The notes: a model not told the origin generated them from the sequence alone. 64,000 nucleotides of DNA from Hydrogenophilales bacterium 16-64-40 (GCA_002256995.1 NCGX01000001.1:62001-126000); one strand, 5' to 3'. Numbered from the stretch's first letter, positions 7,421 to 16,879 are shown. Numbers and translations: made by a program.

Positions 7421-8037
7421 ACGCGCCCATCCTGTGGTATTTCGCCGACCCGATGTGTTCGTGGTGCTGGGGATTTTCGCCGGTGATCGAAACCCTGCGC
7501 GAGGAATATCGCGACCGCATGAAAATCGCGCTGGTGCTGGGCGGCCTGCGGCACGAAACCGCGTCGATGACGGCAGCCGGGCGCACGGAGATTCTGCACC
7601 ACTGGCGTGAGGTGCACGCCCGCACCGGCCAGCCCTTCCGTTTCGACAATGCACTGCCGGAGGGCTTCGTCTACGACACCGAACCGGCCTGCCGCGCGGT
7701 GGTCACCGTGGGCGGCCTCGACTCCGCGCTGATCTTCCCCCTGTTCAAGGCGATCCAGCGTGCCTTCTATGCCGGAGGCCACGACGTCACGCAGCCGGGC
7801 GTGCTAGCCGATCTGGCGGCGGAACTCGGCGTCGACAGGAATGCATTTCTGCCGGCGTTCGACAGCGACGCCGCGCGCGCCAAAACCCAGGCGCACTTCA
7901 AACAGACGCGCCAGGCCGGCGTGCGCGGCTTTCCCGCGCTGATCCTGCAGCAGGACACGCAGCTGACTCCGGTCAGCAGCGGCTGCCAGCCGCTGGACAC
8001 GGTGCGCGCCGCGATCGAAACTTGCATCGCCGCATGA
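7417..8037 (+). CDS. DsbA-family (FrnE-like) thioredoxin-fold protein
   Basis: This 206-residue protein has the redox motif CSWC in PMCSWCWGFSP (about 13-16) and a cis-Pro loop GVRGFPAL near the C-terminus, the DsbA/2-hydroxychromene-2-carboxylate isomerase fold. There is no signal peptide, so it is probably cytosolic, like FrnE. The ATG at 7417 is chosen; a TTG two codons earlier is less likely. It sits in an overlapping chain hxlR - short ORF - this gene - amidohydrolase, which suggests a thiol or electrophile stress role. Confidence 0.8.
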   Translation: MNAPILWYFADPMCSWCWGFSPVIETLREEYRDRMKIALVLGGLRHETASMTAAGRTEILHHWREVHARTGQPFRFDNALPEGFVYDTEPACRAVVTVGGLDSALIFPLFKAIQRAFYAGGHDVTQPGVLADLAAELGVDRNAFLPAFDSDAARAKTQAHFKQTRQAGVRGFPALILQQDTQLTPVSSGCQPLDTVRAAIETCIAA

Positions 8038-8879
8038 TGCAGCACGCCCTCGCCCTTCTGCTTGCGCTCGGCGGGCTATTTGCCGCAGGTGCCGGGGCCG
8101 ATCCCCTGCCGCCGATGATCGACGCCCACGCGCACTATTCTTCGCCCGATGCGGCGGCGTTCACGCCGGCCGCGGTGATCGCCAGACTCGATGCCGCCGG
8201 GGTGCGCCAGCTGGTCGTGACAAGCTCGCCGCCGCAGCTGGCGCAGCAGTTGCATCAACACGCGCCCGACCGGGTGATTCCCCTGCTCGGGGTGTATGGC
8301 TCGGATCTACACAAGGGCAACTGGGCGCACGACGCCGGCCTGCCGGCACGGGTCGCCGCGCAGTTGGACGACGGCGTGTGGGCCGGCATCGGCGAGCTGC
8401 ACCTGTTTGCCCGCGATGCGCGGCAGCCGGTGTTTACACAACTGGTGCGGCTGGCCGCGGCAAGCAAGCTGGTCGTGATGATTCATGGCGACGCCGCAGT
8501 GGTCGAACAGGCGTTCGCCGTCGCGCCCGGGGTGCGGGTGCTGTGGGCGCATCTCGGCACCCAGCCGCAACCCGATCTGCTGGCCGCGATGCTGGTGCGT
8601 TTTCCGGGTCTGTGGATCGACACCTCTGTGCGCGACGAGCGCATTGCGCCGGGCGGCACCTTGCTGCCGGCATGGCGCGCGCTGTTCGAGCGCCATCCCG
8701 AGCGCTTCGTGGCTGCGGTCGACACCTTCAGCGTCAACCGCTGGCAGCAGTATGAAACCGTAGTGGCGCAAATCCGCCACTGGGTCGACCCGCTGCCGCC
8801 GCCGCTGAAGGACAATCTGCTGCACGACAATGCAGCCCGCCTGTTCGATTCCTTCTTGCCGCAGCGCGCTCGCCGGTAA
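8034..8879 (+). CDS. Exported amidohydrolase-superfamily protein
   Basis: The 281-residue product starts with a signal peptide (ALALLLALGGLFAAGAGA) followed by MIDAHAHY, the His-x-His metal motif of the amidohydrolase/TatD fold. Further candidate ligands are VVMIHGDA, LWAHLGT and AAVDTFS. Substrate is unknown; an outer-envelope hydrolase of the Amidohydro_2 type is the closest description. Start ATG 8034 overlaps the DsbA-like stop by four bases (ATGA); ATG 8037 is also possible. Confidence 0.75.
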   Translation: MMQHALALLLALGGLFAAGAGADPLPPMIDAHAHYSSPDAAAFTPAAVIARLDAAGVRQLVVTSSPPQLAQQLHQHAPDRVIPLLGVYGSDLHKGNWAHDAGLPARVAAQLDDGVWAGIGELHLFARDARQPVFTQLVRLAAASKLVVMIHGDAAVVEQAFAVAPGVRVLWAHLGTQPQPDLLAAMLVRFPGLWIDTSVRDERIAPGGTLLPAWRALFERHPERFVAAVDTFSVNRWQQYETVVAQIRHWVDPLPPPLKDNLLHDNAARLFDSFLPQRARR

Positions 8880-8912
8880 AATCCCCACCACCTTTTGTCA
8901 GGAGCTTTTCCG

Positions 8913-9557
8913 ATGACCCGCCTGTCCCTGTTTCCCTCCACCCTCCTTCTCGGCGCGCTGATGCTCGGCATCGCCGGTTGCGGCGCCAGCGAGCCCGTCA
9001 CGCAAACCGTTCCCACCACGCCCGCCGCCGGCCAGCCGGCCAACCCGCGCGTGCTGATCGAAACCAGCAAGGGCAACATCACGGTGGAAGTGTTCCCCGC
9101 CCAGGCGCCGCAGTCGGCCGGCAACTTCCTCAACTACGTGAAGACCGGGTTTTACGACGGCCTGGTGTTCCATCGGGTGATCCCCAACTTCATGATCCAG
9201 ACCGGCGGCATGACGGCGGACATGGCGGAAAAGCCCAAGAACGCGCCGATCCAGAACGAGGCCGACAACGGCCTGAGAAACCTGCGCGGCACCCTGGCGA
9301 TGGCGCGCACCGGCGACCCCCATTCGGCCAGCTCGCAGTTCTTCATCAACGTCGCGGACAACGCCTTCCTCGACCATCGCGGGAAAACGCCCCAGGGCTG
9401 GGGCTACGCCGTGTTCGGCCAGGTGGTCGCCGGCATGGACGTGGTCGACGCCATCGTCGCGGTGCCGCGCGGCAACCGCGGCCCGCACGGCGACGTCCCG
9501 GTCGAGCCCATCGTGATGCAGCGCGTGACGCTGCTGCCCGAGGCGGAACAGCCCTGA
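8913..9557 (+). CDS. Lipoprotein peptidyl-prolyl cis-trans isomerase (cyclophilin)
   Basis: The 214-residue protein has a lipoprotein signal ending LGIAGC, then a cyclophilin domain with the classic motifs [66 protein letters not shown] and [19 protein letters not shown]. It should catalyse prolyl isomerisation in the periplasm, anchored to a membrane. CAGGAG stands eight bases before the ATG at 8913. The stop overlaps the presumed CTG start of the transporter permease. Confidence 0.92.
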   Translation: MTRLSLFPSTLLLGALMLGIAGCGASEPVTQTVPTTPAAGQPANPRVLIETSKGNITVEVFPAQAPQSAGNFLNYVKTGFYDGLVFHRVIPNFMIQTGGMTADMAEKPKNAPIQNEADNGLRNLRGTLAMARTGDPHSASSQFFINVADNAFLDHRGKTPQGWGYAVFGQVVAGMDVVDAIVAVPRGNRGPHGDVPVEPIVMQRVTLLPEAEQP

Positions 9558-10480
9558 CCCACGCCACCCGGCTGCTGCTGCTCGGACTGGCCGCGCCGCT
9601 CGCCATCGCGCTCGGCCTGATGGCCGGCACGCTGCCCGACGACCGCGAACTGGCGATGCAGATCCTCGCCGAACTGCGCGGCCCCCGCGTGGCGGCGGCA
9701 TTCGCCTGCGGCGGCCTGCTGGCACTGGCGGGCGCGCTGATGCAGACGCTGTTCCGCAATCCGCTGGCCGAACCCTACCTGCTCGGCGTGTCCGGCGGCG
9801 CGGGGCTGCTGGCCCTGCTCGGCATGGCGGCGGGGCTGGCGTGGCCGTGGGTATCCCTGCTCGCGTTTGCCGGCAGCCTGCTGGCGCTGGCGCTTGCCGC
9901 CGCGCTCGGTGGGCGGCTGCTCGCACGCGACCACACGCCGCTGCTGCTCGCCGGCGTGATGCTGGCGGCCGGCTTCGGCGCCCTGATCGCGCTGGTGCTC
10001 TCGGTGACGCCGGCCGAGCGCCTGCCGGGCATGCTGTTCTTCCTGATGGGCGACCTCGCCTGGACCAGCCAGCCCGCGCTGCTGTGGGCGGCGCTGCTGC
10101 TGGCGGTCGCCGCCGCGCTGGCCCTGTCGCGGCGACTCGACGTGCTGCAGCTGTCGCCGCTGAAAGCCGCCTCGCTCGGCGTGGCCGTCGCCCCCACGCG
10201 CTGGATGCTGTTTGTGCTGGCCGGCGCCTGCACCTCGCTGGTCGTCGCGCAAGCCGGCAGCATCGGCTTCGTCGGCCTGATGGTTCCCCACGCATTGAGA
10301 AAACTGGGCTTTGCCGGCCACCGCGTTCTGCTCCCCGCCTGCGCACTGGCCGGCGGCAGCCTGCTGGTGCTGGCCGACGCGCTGGCGCGCACCGTGATCG
10401 AGCCGCGCGAACTGCCGGTGGGCGTGCTCACCGCGCTCATCGGCGTGCCGCTGATGCTGTGGCTATTACGGAGGCCGTGA
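9554..10480 (+). CDS. BtuC/FecCD-type ABC transporter permease
   Basis: The protein (about 308 residues, many membrane segments) belongs to the FecCD/BtuC family of cobalamin, siderophore or heme permeases. Motifs include [57 protein letters not shown] and the C-terminal [18 protein letters not shown]. No ATG, GTG or TTG fits the start; the in-frame CTG at 9554 overlaps the previous TGA (CTGA) with GAGGCGG upstream and is my choice. Its natural partner, the ATPase gene, is at 21543, about 11 kb away. No periplasmic binding protein gene is visible. Confidence 0.88.
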   Translation: MTHATRLLLLGLAAPLAIALGLMAGTLPDDRELAMQILAELRGPRVAAAFACGGLLALAGALMQTLFRNPLAEPYLLGVSGGAGLLALLGMAAGLAWPWVSLLAFAGSLLALALAAALGGRLLARDHTPLLLAGVMLAAGFGALIALVLSVTPAERLPGMLFFLMGDLAWTSQPALLWAALLLAVAAALALSRRLDVLQLSPLKAASLGVAVAPTRWMLFVLAGACTSLVVAQAGSIGFVGLMVPHALRKLGFAGHRVLLPACALAGGSLLVLADALARTVIEPRELPVGVLTALIGVPLMLWLLRRP

Positions 10481-10505
10481 ATACGGCAGAGGCTGGAACC
10501 GGACA

Positions 10506-10524
10506 GCGGCGTTAACTGCGCCGC
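10506..10524. terminator. Weak hairpin between permease and SNF2 genes
   Basis: GCGGCG (10506-10511) and CGCCGC (10519-10524) can pair around a 7-base loop in the gap between two convergent genes. No T-tract follows on either strand, so its role as a terminator is doubtful. Confidence 0.2.
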
Positions 10525-10581
10525 ACCGCCGTGCGTGCCGCCTCTTGGTGGTTTCAACCTGTGGGAAATTGAAGCAGCGGC

Positions 10582-13500
10582 TCATGATGGCACTCGATCG
10601 GCGCTGGGGAGCGGTGCCAGCAGGGCGTGAATATCAGCCTCGCCAAATTTGGCGAGTGCGGTGCTGTCTTCCGACAGCACGCTGGCGGCGAGTTCGGCTT
10701 TTTTCTCCTGCAGGGCGAGGATTTTTTCCTCGATGCTGCCTGCCACCACCAGCTTGTAAACGAACACGTGTTTGGTCTGGCCGATGCGGTGGGCGCGGTC
10801 GGTGGCCTGGTTTTCCACAGCGGGGTTCCACCACGGGTCGTAGTGGATGATGGTGTCGGCGGCGGTGAGGTTGAGGCCGACACCACCCGCTTTCAGGCTG
10901 ATGAGAAACACCGGTACGTTGCCTTCCTGAAAATTGCGGATGACGGTTTCGCGATCCTGGGTGTCGCCGGTGAGAATGACGTAATCGATTTTTCGTGCGG
11001 CCAGTTCCAGTTCGATCAGGGCGAGCATCGAGGTGAACTGCGAGAACAGCAGCACTTTGCGGCCCTCGTCGAGCAGCTCCGGCAGCATGTCCATCAGGAG
11101 GTCGAGCTTGGCGCGTTCCTTGACCTTCTGCGCGCCCGCACTTTTGAGCAGGCGCGGATCGCAGCACACCTGACGCAGCTTCAGCAGCGCATCAAGAATC
11201 ACGATCTGGCTGCGGGCGAAGCCTTTTTGTGCGATGGCTTCCAGCACTTTGGCGTCCATCGCGCTGCGTACGGTTTCGTACAAGTCGCGCTGGCCGCCGG
11301 TGATTTCGGCGGTGCGCACGATGATGGTTTTGGGCGGCAACTCCTTCGCCACGTCTTCCTTGCGCCGCCGCAAGATGAACGGCGCGACGCGCCTGGACAG
11401 AATCCCGGCGCGGATCGCGTCGCCGTGTTTTTCGATCGGGGTACGGAAGGCGCGGGTGAACTGCTTGCTGTCGCCCAGAAAGCCGGGCAGCAGAAAATCG
11501 AACTGCGCCCACAGCTCGCCCAGGTGGTTTTCCAGCGGCGTGCCGGTGAGGCACAGGCGATGCCGCGCCTTGATGTCCCGCACGATCCTGGCGGCGCGGC
11601 TGCCCACGTTTTTCACCGTTTGCGCTTCATCCAGAATCAGCAGATGCCAGTCGATTTTGCCCAGCGTGTCGTGGTCGCGCCACAACAGCGGATAGGTGGT
11701 GAGCGCAATGTCGTGTTGCGGAATTTCGCCGAAGCGCCCGGCGCGGTCCTTGCCGTGCAACGACAGCACTTTCAAGGCGGGCGCAAAGCGTTCGGCCTCG
11801 CGCTTCCAGTTGAAAATCAGCGAAGTGGGCAACACCACCAGCGCCGGGCGATCCAGCCGCCCGGCCTGCTTTTCCAGCAGCAGGTGCGCCAGCGCCTGCG
11901 CGGTTTTTCCCAGCCCCATGTCGTCGGCCAGTATCCCGGCCAGATTCTGCTCGCGCAGGTATTGCAGCCAGGCCAGACCTTCGCGCTGGTAGGGGCGCAG
12001 TGCCAGCCCCAATCCCTTAGGTGGTTTGACCGCCTTGATGCCACCCTGATGCTGCAATTGGCGGGCGAACTGGACCACCGCGTCGCCGCCGATATTGTTC
12101 CATTGCGGGCTGTCGGCAAGCTCGGCCAGGCGTGGCGCATCCAGCCGAGACACCTTGATTGCGCCTTGCGGGCGCGTGTCGAAGAGATCGATGAGGGTAT
12201 GCGCCAACGGCTTCAAACGCCCCGCCGGTGCGGTGAAGCGCACGCCCTCCGGGGTGTGCAGCGTGATCATTTCGGCATCGCGGATTTTCTTCAGCGTGGC
12301 CGCATCCAGCCAGCGCGCATCGTTCTGAAACAGGTCATACAGCAGCGGTGCCAGCGGCAGGCGCTGGCCTTCCAGCACCACGCCGAGATTGAGCGAAAGC
12401 CAGCCGTTGCCATCGTCCTGAAAGTCCGCCTCCCAGGCATCGACCTCCAGCAGGTAATGGCGGAAATTGCGCGGCACGTCGATGGTCCAGCCGTCGGCAC
12501 GCAGCGCGGCCAAACCGGTCGCGATAAACCCCGGCCACGCCGATTCGCTGGCCAGCCCGAGCAGGTGTTTGGGGGTCTTGTCCAACGCCTGCGGCGGCAC
12601 GGGTTTGAAACCCAGGGCGTCGAGCTGCTTGATGCAGGCGGCTTCGCGCGCGGCGTCGCGCCTGACCCGCACCGCTTCGCCGGCGGGCGTGGTGACAAAC
12701 TCCGTGGGATCGTCCGCCATGAAGCTGAACGTATCGTATTGAAATTGCAGCGTGGCGAAATCGAACAGCACCGTGGAATAGCTGTGGCCGTAGTCGCGAT
12801 AGCGGTTCATGCCATAGCTTGCCAGCGTGCCCAGCGTCAGCCTGGGCTGCGGCGCCGTGTCGATCACGCGCAGGCTGGACGTCGTCTGCGGACGCGGCAG
12901 CTCGGGCGCAAGCTCGGCCAACGCACCCGCCACCAGCGGCACATCCAGCGCGGACAACGGCGGCAGCGCAGACAGACGGGCGAGCTGCGCCGGTGAATAC
13001 GGCACATCGAGCAGCCCCAGCTCGCCACGCGCGCCATCGACATACCAGGCTTGCTTGAGCGTCAGCACCCGATCGGCCGGCGGCGTCGCGACCAGTTCGG
13101 CGCGGATACGCTGATTGCCGTCGGCAGGCCATTGCAGGATGGCCGGGCGCGCGGGCGCGGCGGCGAGCGGCTGCAAATCCTCGCCCGCATAAAACAGCCG
13201 ACCGCTCGCCAGCATCCGTTGCAGCACGATCTCGCCCTTGTCGCCCGCCAGCGGAAAACTGTCGATAAAGGCGTGGCGGTCGCGTTGCCCCCACAGCAGC
13301 GGCAGGATGGTCAGGTCGTCTTCCGACACAAACGACGGCGGGTTGGTGATGGCGCGCTCGACGTTATTCCAGTCGTCCAGCTTCAACGGCCGCCCATGAT
13401 CGTCCAGCCGCGCCTTGAAGAAGGTCACACGCAGGCTGCCATCCGCACGCGGCGTCAGACAATAGAGCAGCGTGTCGCGCCGGGGTGGGGCTTTGGCGGG

Positions 13501-13866
13501 TTTCGCCGGGCGGGCCTCGGCCAGCGTGCGGCGAAATTCCTCCAGCCAGGTCAGCACATCGGGGTTGATTCTGGTCGGCGGCTTGTTTTGCTGCAGCCAG
13601 GCCAGCAGCGTCGCCGCGGTGTGTTTGCAATGCCATTGAACCGGGCAGGTGCAATGCGGCGATATCACGATATTGCCACCGAGGTTGGTGCTGAAACGGA
13701 TTTTGACCTGATAGGGCTTGGGTGCGCTGCCCGGCACAAACGCGGACAGCACAGGCGGCTCGGCACGCAGGCGGGTGACGGCGCGAACATAGGTTCTCGC
13801 CTTGATCAAATCGCGCGCGCCATACCAGCGCAGGACATCGGCTTCAGTAAAAGAAGGGAGGGACAT
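10582..13866 (-). CDS. SWIM zinc finger plus SNF2-type helicase
   Basis: A 1094-residue protein. The N-terminal SWIM zinc finger (CTCPVQWHCKH, about 73-83) is followed by a long middle region and a C-terminal SNF2 ATPase: DDMGLGKTAQALAHLL (Walker A), LLILDEAQTVKN (DEAQ box), LCLTGTPLENHLGELW, then helicase motifs V and VI in SLKAGGVGLNLTAADTIIHYDPWWNPAVENQATDRAHRIGQT. SNF2 proteins use ATP to move along or remodel DNA-protein complexes; bacterial SWIM-SNF2 proteins have no settled role. It lies inside the segment that separates the permease from its ATPase. Confidence 0.92.
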   Translation of the reverse strand: MSLPSFTEADVLRWYGARDLIKARTYVRAVTRLRAEPPVLSAFVPGSAPKPYQVKIRFSTNLGGNIVISPHCTCPVQWHCKHTAATLLAWLQQNKPPTRINPDVLTWLEEFRRTLAEARPAKPAKAPPRRDTLLYCLTPRADGSLRVTFFKARLDDHGRPLKLDDWNNVERAITNPPSFVSEDDLTILPLLWGQRDRHAFIDSFPLAGDKGEIVLQRMLASGRLFYAGEDLQPLAAAPARPAILQWPADGNQRIRAELVATPPADRVLTLKQAWYVDGARGELGLLDVPYSPAQLARLSALPPLSALDVPLVAGALAELAPELPRPQTTSSLRVIDTAPQPRLTLGTLASYGMNRYRDYGHSYSTVLFDFATLQFQYDTFSFMADDPTEFVTTPAGEAVRVRRDAAREAACIKQLDALGFKPVPPQALDKTPKHLLGLASESAWPGFIATGLAALRADGWTIDVPRNFRHYLLEVDAWEADFQDDGNGWLSLNLGVVLEGQRLPLAPLLYDLFQNDARWLDAATLKKIRDAEMITLHTPEGVRFTAPAGRLKPLAHTLIDLFDTRPQGAIKVSRLDAPRLAELADSPQWNNIGGDAVVQFARQLQHQGGIKAVKPPKGLGLALRPYQREGLAWLQYLREQNLAGILADDMGLGKTAQALAHLLLEKQAGRLDRPALVVLPTSLIFNWKREAERFAPALKVLSLHGKDRAGRFGEIPQHDIALTTYPLLWRDHDTLGKIDWHLLILDEAQTVKNVGSRAARIVRDIKARHRLCLTGTPLENHLGELWAQFDFLLPGFLGDSKQFTRAFRTPIEKHGDAIRAGILSRRVAPFILRRRKEDVAKELPPKTIIVRTAEITGGQRDLYETVRSAMDAKVLEAIAQKGFARSQIVILDALLKLRQVCCDPRLLKSAGAQKVKERAKLDLLMDMLPELLDEGRKVLLFSQFTSMLALIELELAARKIDYVILTGDTQDRETVIRNFQEGNVPVFLISLKAGGVGLNLTAADTIIHYDPWWNPAVENQATDRAHRIGQTKHVFVYKLVVAGSIEEKILALQEKKAELAASVLSEDSTALAKFGEADIHALLAPLPSADRVPS

Positions 13867-14110
13867 GAAGAAAACGGGAAAGCAATGGGCGAATTTTACC
13901 CGCCGTTTGTTAGATGAAGCTTGCAGCGTTCGGACCGGAATTGTTGCCTGAAAGACAGAGGAGAAACTGGTCCGGCACCCAAAGGAACCATAGCCGGCAG
14001 TTGGGAAAACGAAGCGCTGACGGGCAGGGGTTCATCAAATTTGCCGGTCAGCCGCAGGTGCAATCTCGAGCTGGCCTGTCAGAAAAAAAACAACAGCCAG
14101 TAAAGGGTCA
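13867..14110. other. Gene-free region upstream of the toxin-antitoxin promoter
   Basis: Between the SNF2 start and the toxin-antitoxin promoter I see no convincing gene, repeat or structured RNA. Promoter signals for the SNF2 gene were not obvious. Confidence 0.4.
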
Positions 14111-14158
14111 TTGCAAGGAGTCATCAGCTTACCTATCATGTGACTATAGTCACATGAT
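14111..14158 (+). promoter_or_regulatory. Toxin-antitoxin promoter with 24-bp palindromic operator
   Basis: TTGCAA (14111-14116) and TATCAT (14134-14139) are spaced by 17 bp and form a good sigma-70 promoter. A perfect 24-bp palindrome at 14135-14158 (left half ATCATGTGACTA, right half its reverse complement) overlaps the -10 box. This is the expected layout for autorepression by the antitoxin or toxin-antitoxin complex. Confidence 0.75.
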
Positions 14159-14171
14159 CAGGAGCATAGAA

Positions 14172-14402
14172 ATGAGCGTGCAGGTATCAAAGTCACAGTT
14201 CAAGGCCAAGGCGCTGGAGTTTTTCCGTCAGGTTGAAACCAGCGGGGAGCCGGTGGTGGTCACGGACCACGGGCAGCCCAAACTGGAAATCCGTCCCTAT
14301 AAGCCGCACACACGCAACCCCCTGGACGTACTGCGCGGTTCCGTGCTGCGCTACGACAACCCCACCGCGCCGGTCGCTGAAGACGACTGGGAGGCGCTGT
14401 GA
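14172..14402 (+). CDS. Phd/YefM-family antitoxin
   Basis: The 76-residue protein begins MSVQVSKSQFKAKALEFFRQVETSGEPVVVTDHGQP (read in pieces), the Phd/YefM DNA-binding fold, followed by LEIRPY and a flexible acidic C-terminus that should wrap the toxin. AGGAG stands nine bases before the ATG at 14172. Its stop overlaps the GTG start of the PIN toxin (GTGA). It should repress the operon through the 24-bp palindrome just upstream. Confidence 0.88.
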   Translation: MSVQVSKSQFKAKALEFFRQVETSGEPVVVTDHGQPKLEIRPYKPHTRNPLDVLRGSVLRYDNPTAPVAEDDWEAL

Positions 14403-14797
14403 TTATCCTGGATACGCACGCGCTGCTTTGGTGGGCTTCTGGGGATACGGGGCAACTCTCCGCGGTGGCAGCGCAGGCCATCGAAGCTGAACTGAACGGC
14501 GGTCAAATCAGAGTGTCGTCCATTTCAGCCTGGGAGTTGGCAATGCTGGTAGCCAAGGGCCGGATCGCGCTGTCGATGGATATCGGGGAGTGGCTGTCGA
14601 TCGTGAGCCAAATCGAAGCCGTGAGTTTCATGCCGGTGGACAACGAGATCGCCGTGAAGAGCGTTGAACTGCCTGGCGAGTTCCACAAAGACCCGGCGGA
14701 TCGGATCATCGTGGCGACCGCACGCAAGCTCGCCGCGCCCCTCGTCACAGCGGATGACAAGATTCGTGGCTATCCGCACGTGCGGACCATCTGGTAA
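14399..14797 (+). CDS. VapC-like PIN-domain toxin
   Basis: The 132-residue protein starts MIILDTHALLWWASGD, with the first PIN acidic residue at Asp5; further acidic positions are in SAWELAML, KDPADRIIVATA and VTADDKI. PIN toxins are Mg2+-dependent RNases, often cutting tRNA or rRNA. The GTG start overlaps the antitoxin stop. The pairing of Phd-type antitoxin with a PIN toxin of the LLWWASGD subgroup is common. Confidence 0.9.
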   Translation: MIILDTHALLWWASGDTGQLSAVAAQAIEAELNGGQIRVSSISAWELAMLVAKGRIALSMDIGEWLSIVSQIEAVSFMPVDNEIAVKSVELPGEFHKDPADRIIVATARKLAAPLVTADDKIRGYPHVRTIW

Positions 14798-15216
14798 CGC
14801 CAATACGCTTGGCCTATGTCAGGCGGAAACCGGCCACAGAAGCAGAAGTCAGATTAAAGGGGCTGACCGTCTCTTGTTCGGCCAAAGCCGCCGTTGGCGT
14901 TCTGAGCAAACCAAGTCTGCTATGCGCTGCCCACCAGTCGTTGATTAGAATTTCAAGCTGAATGGCAGCTGTTCAAAATGGTGAACTTACATTCCTGACC
15001 CATATGTGACATTCAAACTGCAAGAAATGATGCCTATATGGCCACGATGATGGCCTGAGGAATTCCATCTTCTATCCATCTTGGGTTGTCAATTACCATT
15101 CTTAAACGATGGAATTGCCAACAGCATCAAGCAAGGTGCGATCTATTCGCCCTGCGACAATTTGCCATATTTGAAAAGCCTCTTTTCCCGATTAGGATGC
15201 CCGCAACGGGGGAGAG
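14798..15216. other. Gene-free region, left border of the TonB island
   Basis: This 419-bp stretch has no convincing coding frame. It contains the left arm (14867-14887) of an inverted repeat whose partner lies beyond exbD. The last bases hold a GGGGGAGAG ribosome site for the BNR gene. I looked for a cobalamin riboswitch and found none of its core motifs. Confidence 0.5.
14867..14887 (+). repeat. Left arm of inverted repeat flanking the TonB island
   Basis: CCGTCT-CT-TGTTCGGCCAAAG matches, in inverted orientation, 21375-21395 at 19 of 21 positions, including 13 consecutive bases. The two arms bracket the six-gene BNR-redoxin-TonB-Exb cluster. Confidence 0.55.
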
Positions 15217-16410
15217 ATGTCCAAACTACCAAAAATACTTATGTTCGCTTGGCTGGCATTTCCGGCCATCGCCATGGCGCACGAACACGGGCACATGTCA
15301 GAGGGTGTGACTTCCAGGGGCATGGGTAAGCGGGCTCGCCCAGCGCTTGCCGTGAGCGCCACAATAGACAGCAAAAACCAGCTTTGGCTTGCCAAAGTTG
15401 AAAACCAGAAGATTCTGGTTTTGCACTCTGCCGACAACGGCCAGCACTTTTCTTCTCCAGTTGCCGTCAATGCCGAACCCGAAAACATCGGTGCCGAAGG
15501 CGAAAACCGGCCCAAGATCGCTGTCACTCGCAACGGCACCCTGCACCTGACCTGGACGCTGCTCCTGCCTCAACCCTATACGGGAGAGATTCGCTACTCA
15601 CGCTCGATCGATGGCGGCAAAACATTCTCGGCGCCCATCACCCTCAATGACGACAAGCGGCTGACCAGCCACCGATTCGATGCGCTGATTTCCGATGGCG
15701 GCGACAAACTGGCTGTAGTCTGGCTGGATGGCCGCGATCGCGATGCCGCCAAGGAGAAGGGGGAGACGTTTTCCGGCGTGTCGGTTTACATGGCCCGTTC
15801 CGATGACGGCGGCGTCAGCTTTCATGCCAACCGCAAACTCGCCGAGCATACCTGCGAGTGCTGCCGAACCGCGCTGACCTGGACGGCGGACGGCCCGGTT
15901 GCCCTCTGGCGAAACTTGTATGGAACCAATACGCGCGACTTCGCCTTGGCCAATCCCGATTCGGGCAAAGTGCGACGACTGGCCGATGACGAATGGAGTA
16001 TTGATGCCTGCCCGCATCACGGTGGCTGGATTGCCACAGGCGACAACGACACGCTTCATGCCGTCTGGTACACCCAGGGCAAAAACCGTCAGGGCTTGTT
16101 TTACCGGCGGGTCAAGGGCGACCGGATGTCGGCGCCCATGGCATTCGGCAATCCTCTGGCACAGGCCGGACACGCCACCGTGGCTGCAGAAGGCAACATC
16201 GTGCTGATCGCCTGGCGCGAGTTCGACGGCCAATCCTATGGTGCAATGACGCTTCTATCGAAGGACGGCGGAGTCATCTGGAGCGAGCCGCGCCGCATTG
16301 CGACGACTGACGATGCGGCCGACTACCCCCTTCCCCTTATCCACAACGGCCAGATGCACGTCGTGTGGAACACGCTCCGCGAAGGCGTCCGGGTCATTCG
16401 GCTCGATTAG
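15217..16410 (+). CDS. Exported BNR/Asp-box repeat protein (sialidase-like fold)
   Basis: The 397-residue protein has a signal peptide (ILMFAWLAFPAIAMA) and a His-rich mature start HEHGHM. Asp-box repeats S-x-D-x-G-x-x-F/W are visible as SADNGQHF, SIDGGKTF, SDDGGVSF and SKDGGVIW, indicating a beta-propeller. A Cys cluster TCECCRT lies mid-protein. Catalytic residues of true sialidases are not evident, so enzyme activity should not be assumed. As the first gene of an operon with a redoxin, TonB receptor and TonB-ExbBD, it may bind or process the imported ligand in the periplasm; the His and Cys clusters hint at a metal. That is inference. Confidence 0.75.
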   Translation: MSKLPKILMFAWLAFPAIAMAHEHGHMSEGVTSRGMGKRARPALAVSATIDSKNQLWLAKVENQKILVLHSADNGQHFSSPVAVNAEPENIGAEGENRPKIAVTRNGTLHLTWTLLLPQPYTGEIRYSRSIDGGKTFSAPITLNDDKRLTSHRFDALISDGGDKLAVVWLDGRDRDAAKEKGETFSGVSVYMARSDDGGVSFHANRKLAEHTCECCRTALTWTADGPVALWRNLYGTNTRDFALANPDSGKVRRLADDEWSIDACPHHGGWIATGDNDTLHAVWYTQGKNRQGLFYRRVKGDRMSAPMAFGNPLAQAGHATVAAEGNIVLIAWREFDGQSYGAMTLLSKDGGVIWSEPRRIATTDDAADYPLPLIHNGQMHVVWNTLREGVRVIRLD

Positions 16411-16411
16411 C

Positions 16412-16879
16412 ATGCGTATATTCTCGCTCATCCTGCTCGCGTATCTGGTGGCCTGGCCTGCATCCGCCGCCGAACTCGCCCGCTTTGATTCAGGCAGCCT
16501 GGCGAAAATCGAGGCGCGTTATGCGGGCAAGCCCTTCATTTTGAGCATGTGGTCGGTCAACTGGTGCGGTCACTGCATCGAAGAACTGACCCTCCTGGGC
16601 AAGCTGGCGAAAACCGACAAGCATCTGCCCCTGGTTCTGGTGTCGGTCGACAGCCCCGAAGACAGTGTGGTGATTCAGAAAACCCTGCACAAGCTGGGAT
16701 TGGCCCAGGCAGAGGCCTGGGTCTTTAACGATCCCATCCCTGAACGCCTGCGCGCATCCATCGACCCATCGTGGCAGGGCGACCTGCCCCGCTCCTATCT
16801 GTATGACAAGGCGCATCAGCGACAAGCCGTTGCGGGTGTGCTCAATGAAGCAAAGCTGAGGTCATGGCTTAAACAATAA
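16412..16879 (+). CDS. TlpA-like periplasmic redoxin
   Basis: The 155-residue protein has a signal peptide (IFSLILLAYLVAWPASA) and a thioredoxin-like domain with WCGHC in ILSMWSVNWCGHCIEEL. The later DLPRSYLYD stretch supplies the cis-Pro position. It should exchange disulfides in the periplasm. The ATG at 16412 follows the BNR stop after one base, so the two genes are tightly linked; the Cys cluster of the BNR protein is a possible client. Confidence 0.85.
   Translation: MRIFSLILLAYLVAWPASAAELARFDSGSLAKIEARYAGKPFILSMWSVNWCGHCIEELTLLGKLAKTDKHLPLVLVSVDSPEDSVVIQKTLHKLGLAQAEAWVFNDPIPERLRASIDPSWQGDLPRSYLYDKAHQRQAVAGVLNEAKLRSWLKQ

Noticed and set aside
10627..12996. 789-codon plus-strand frame
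   Set aside because: Antisense shadow of the SNF2 helicase gene; Gln/Arg-rich with no recognisable domain.
14798..15216. Cobalamin riboswitch upstream of the TonB operon
   Set aside because: None of the conserved core motifs could be found by eye, so cobalamin as ligand has no support from the leader.
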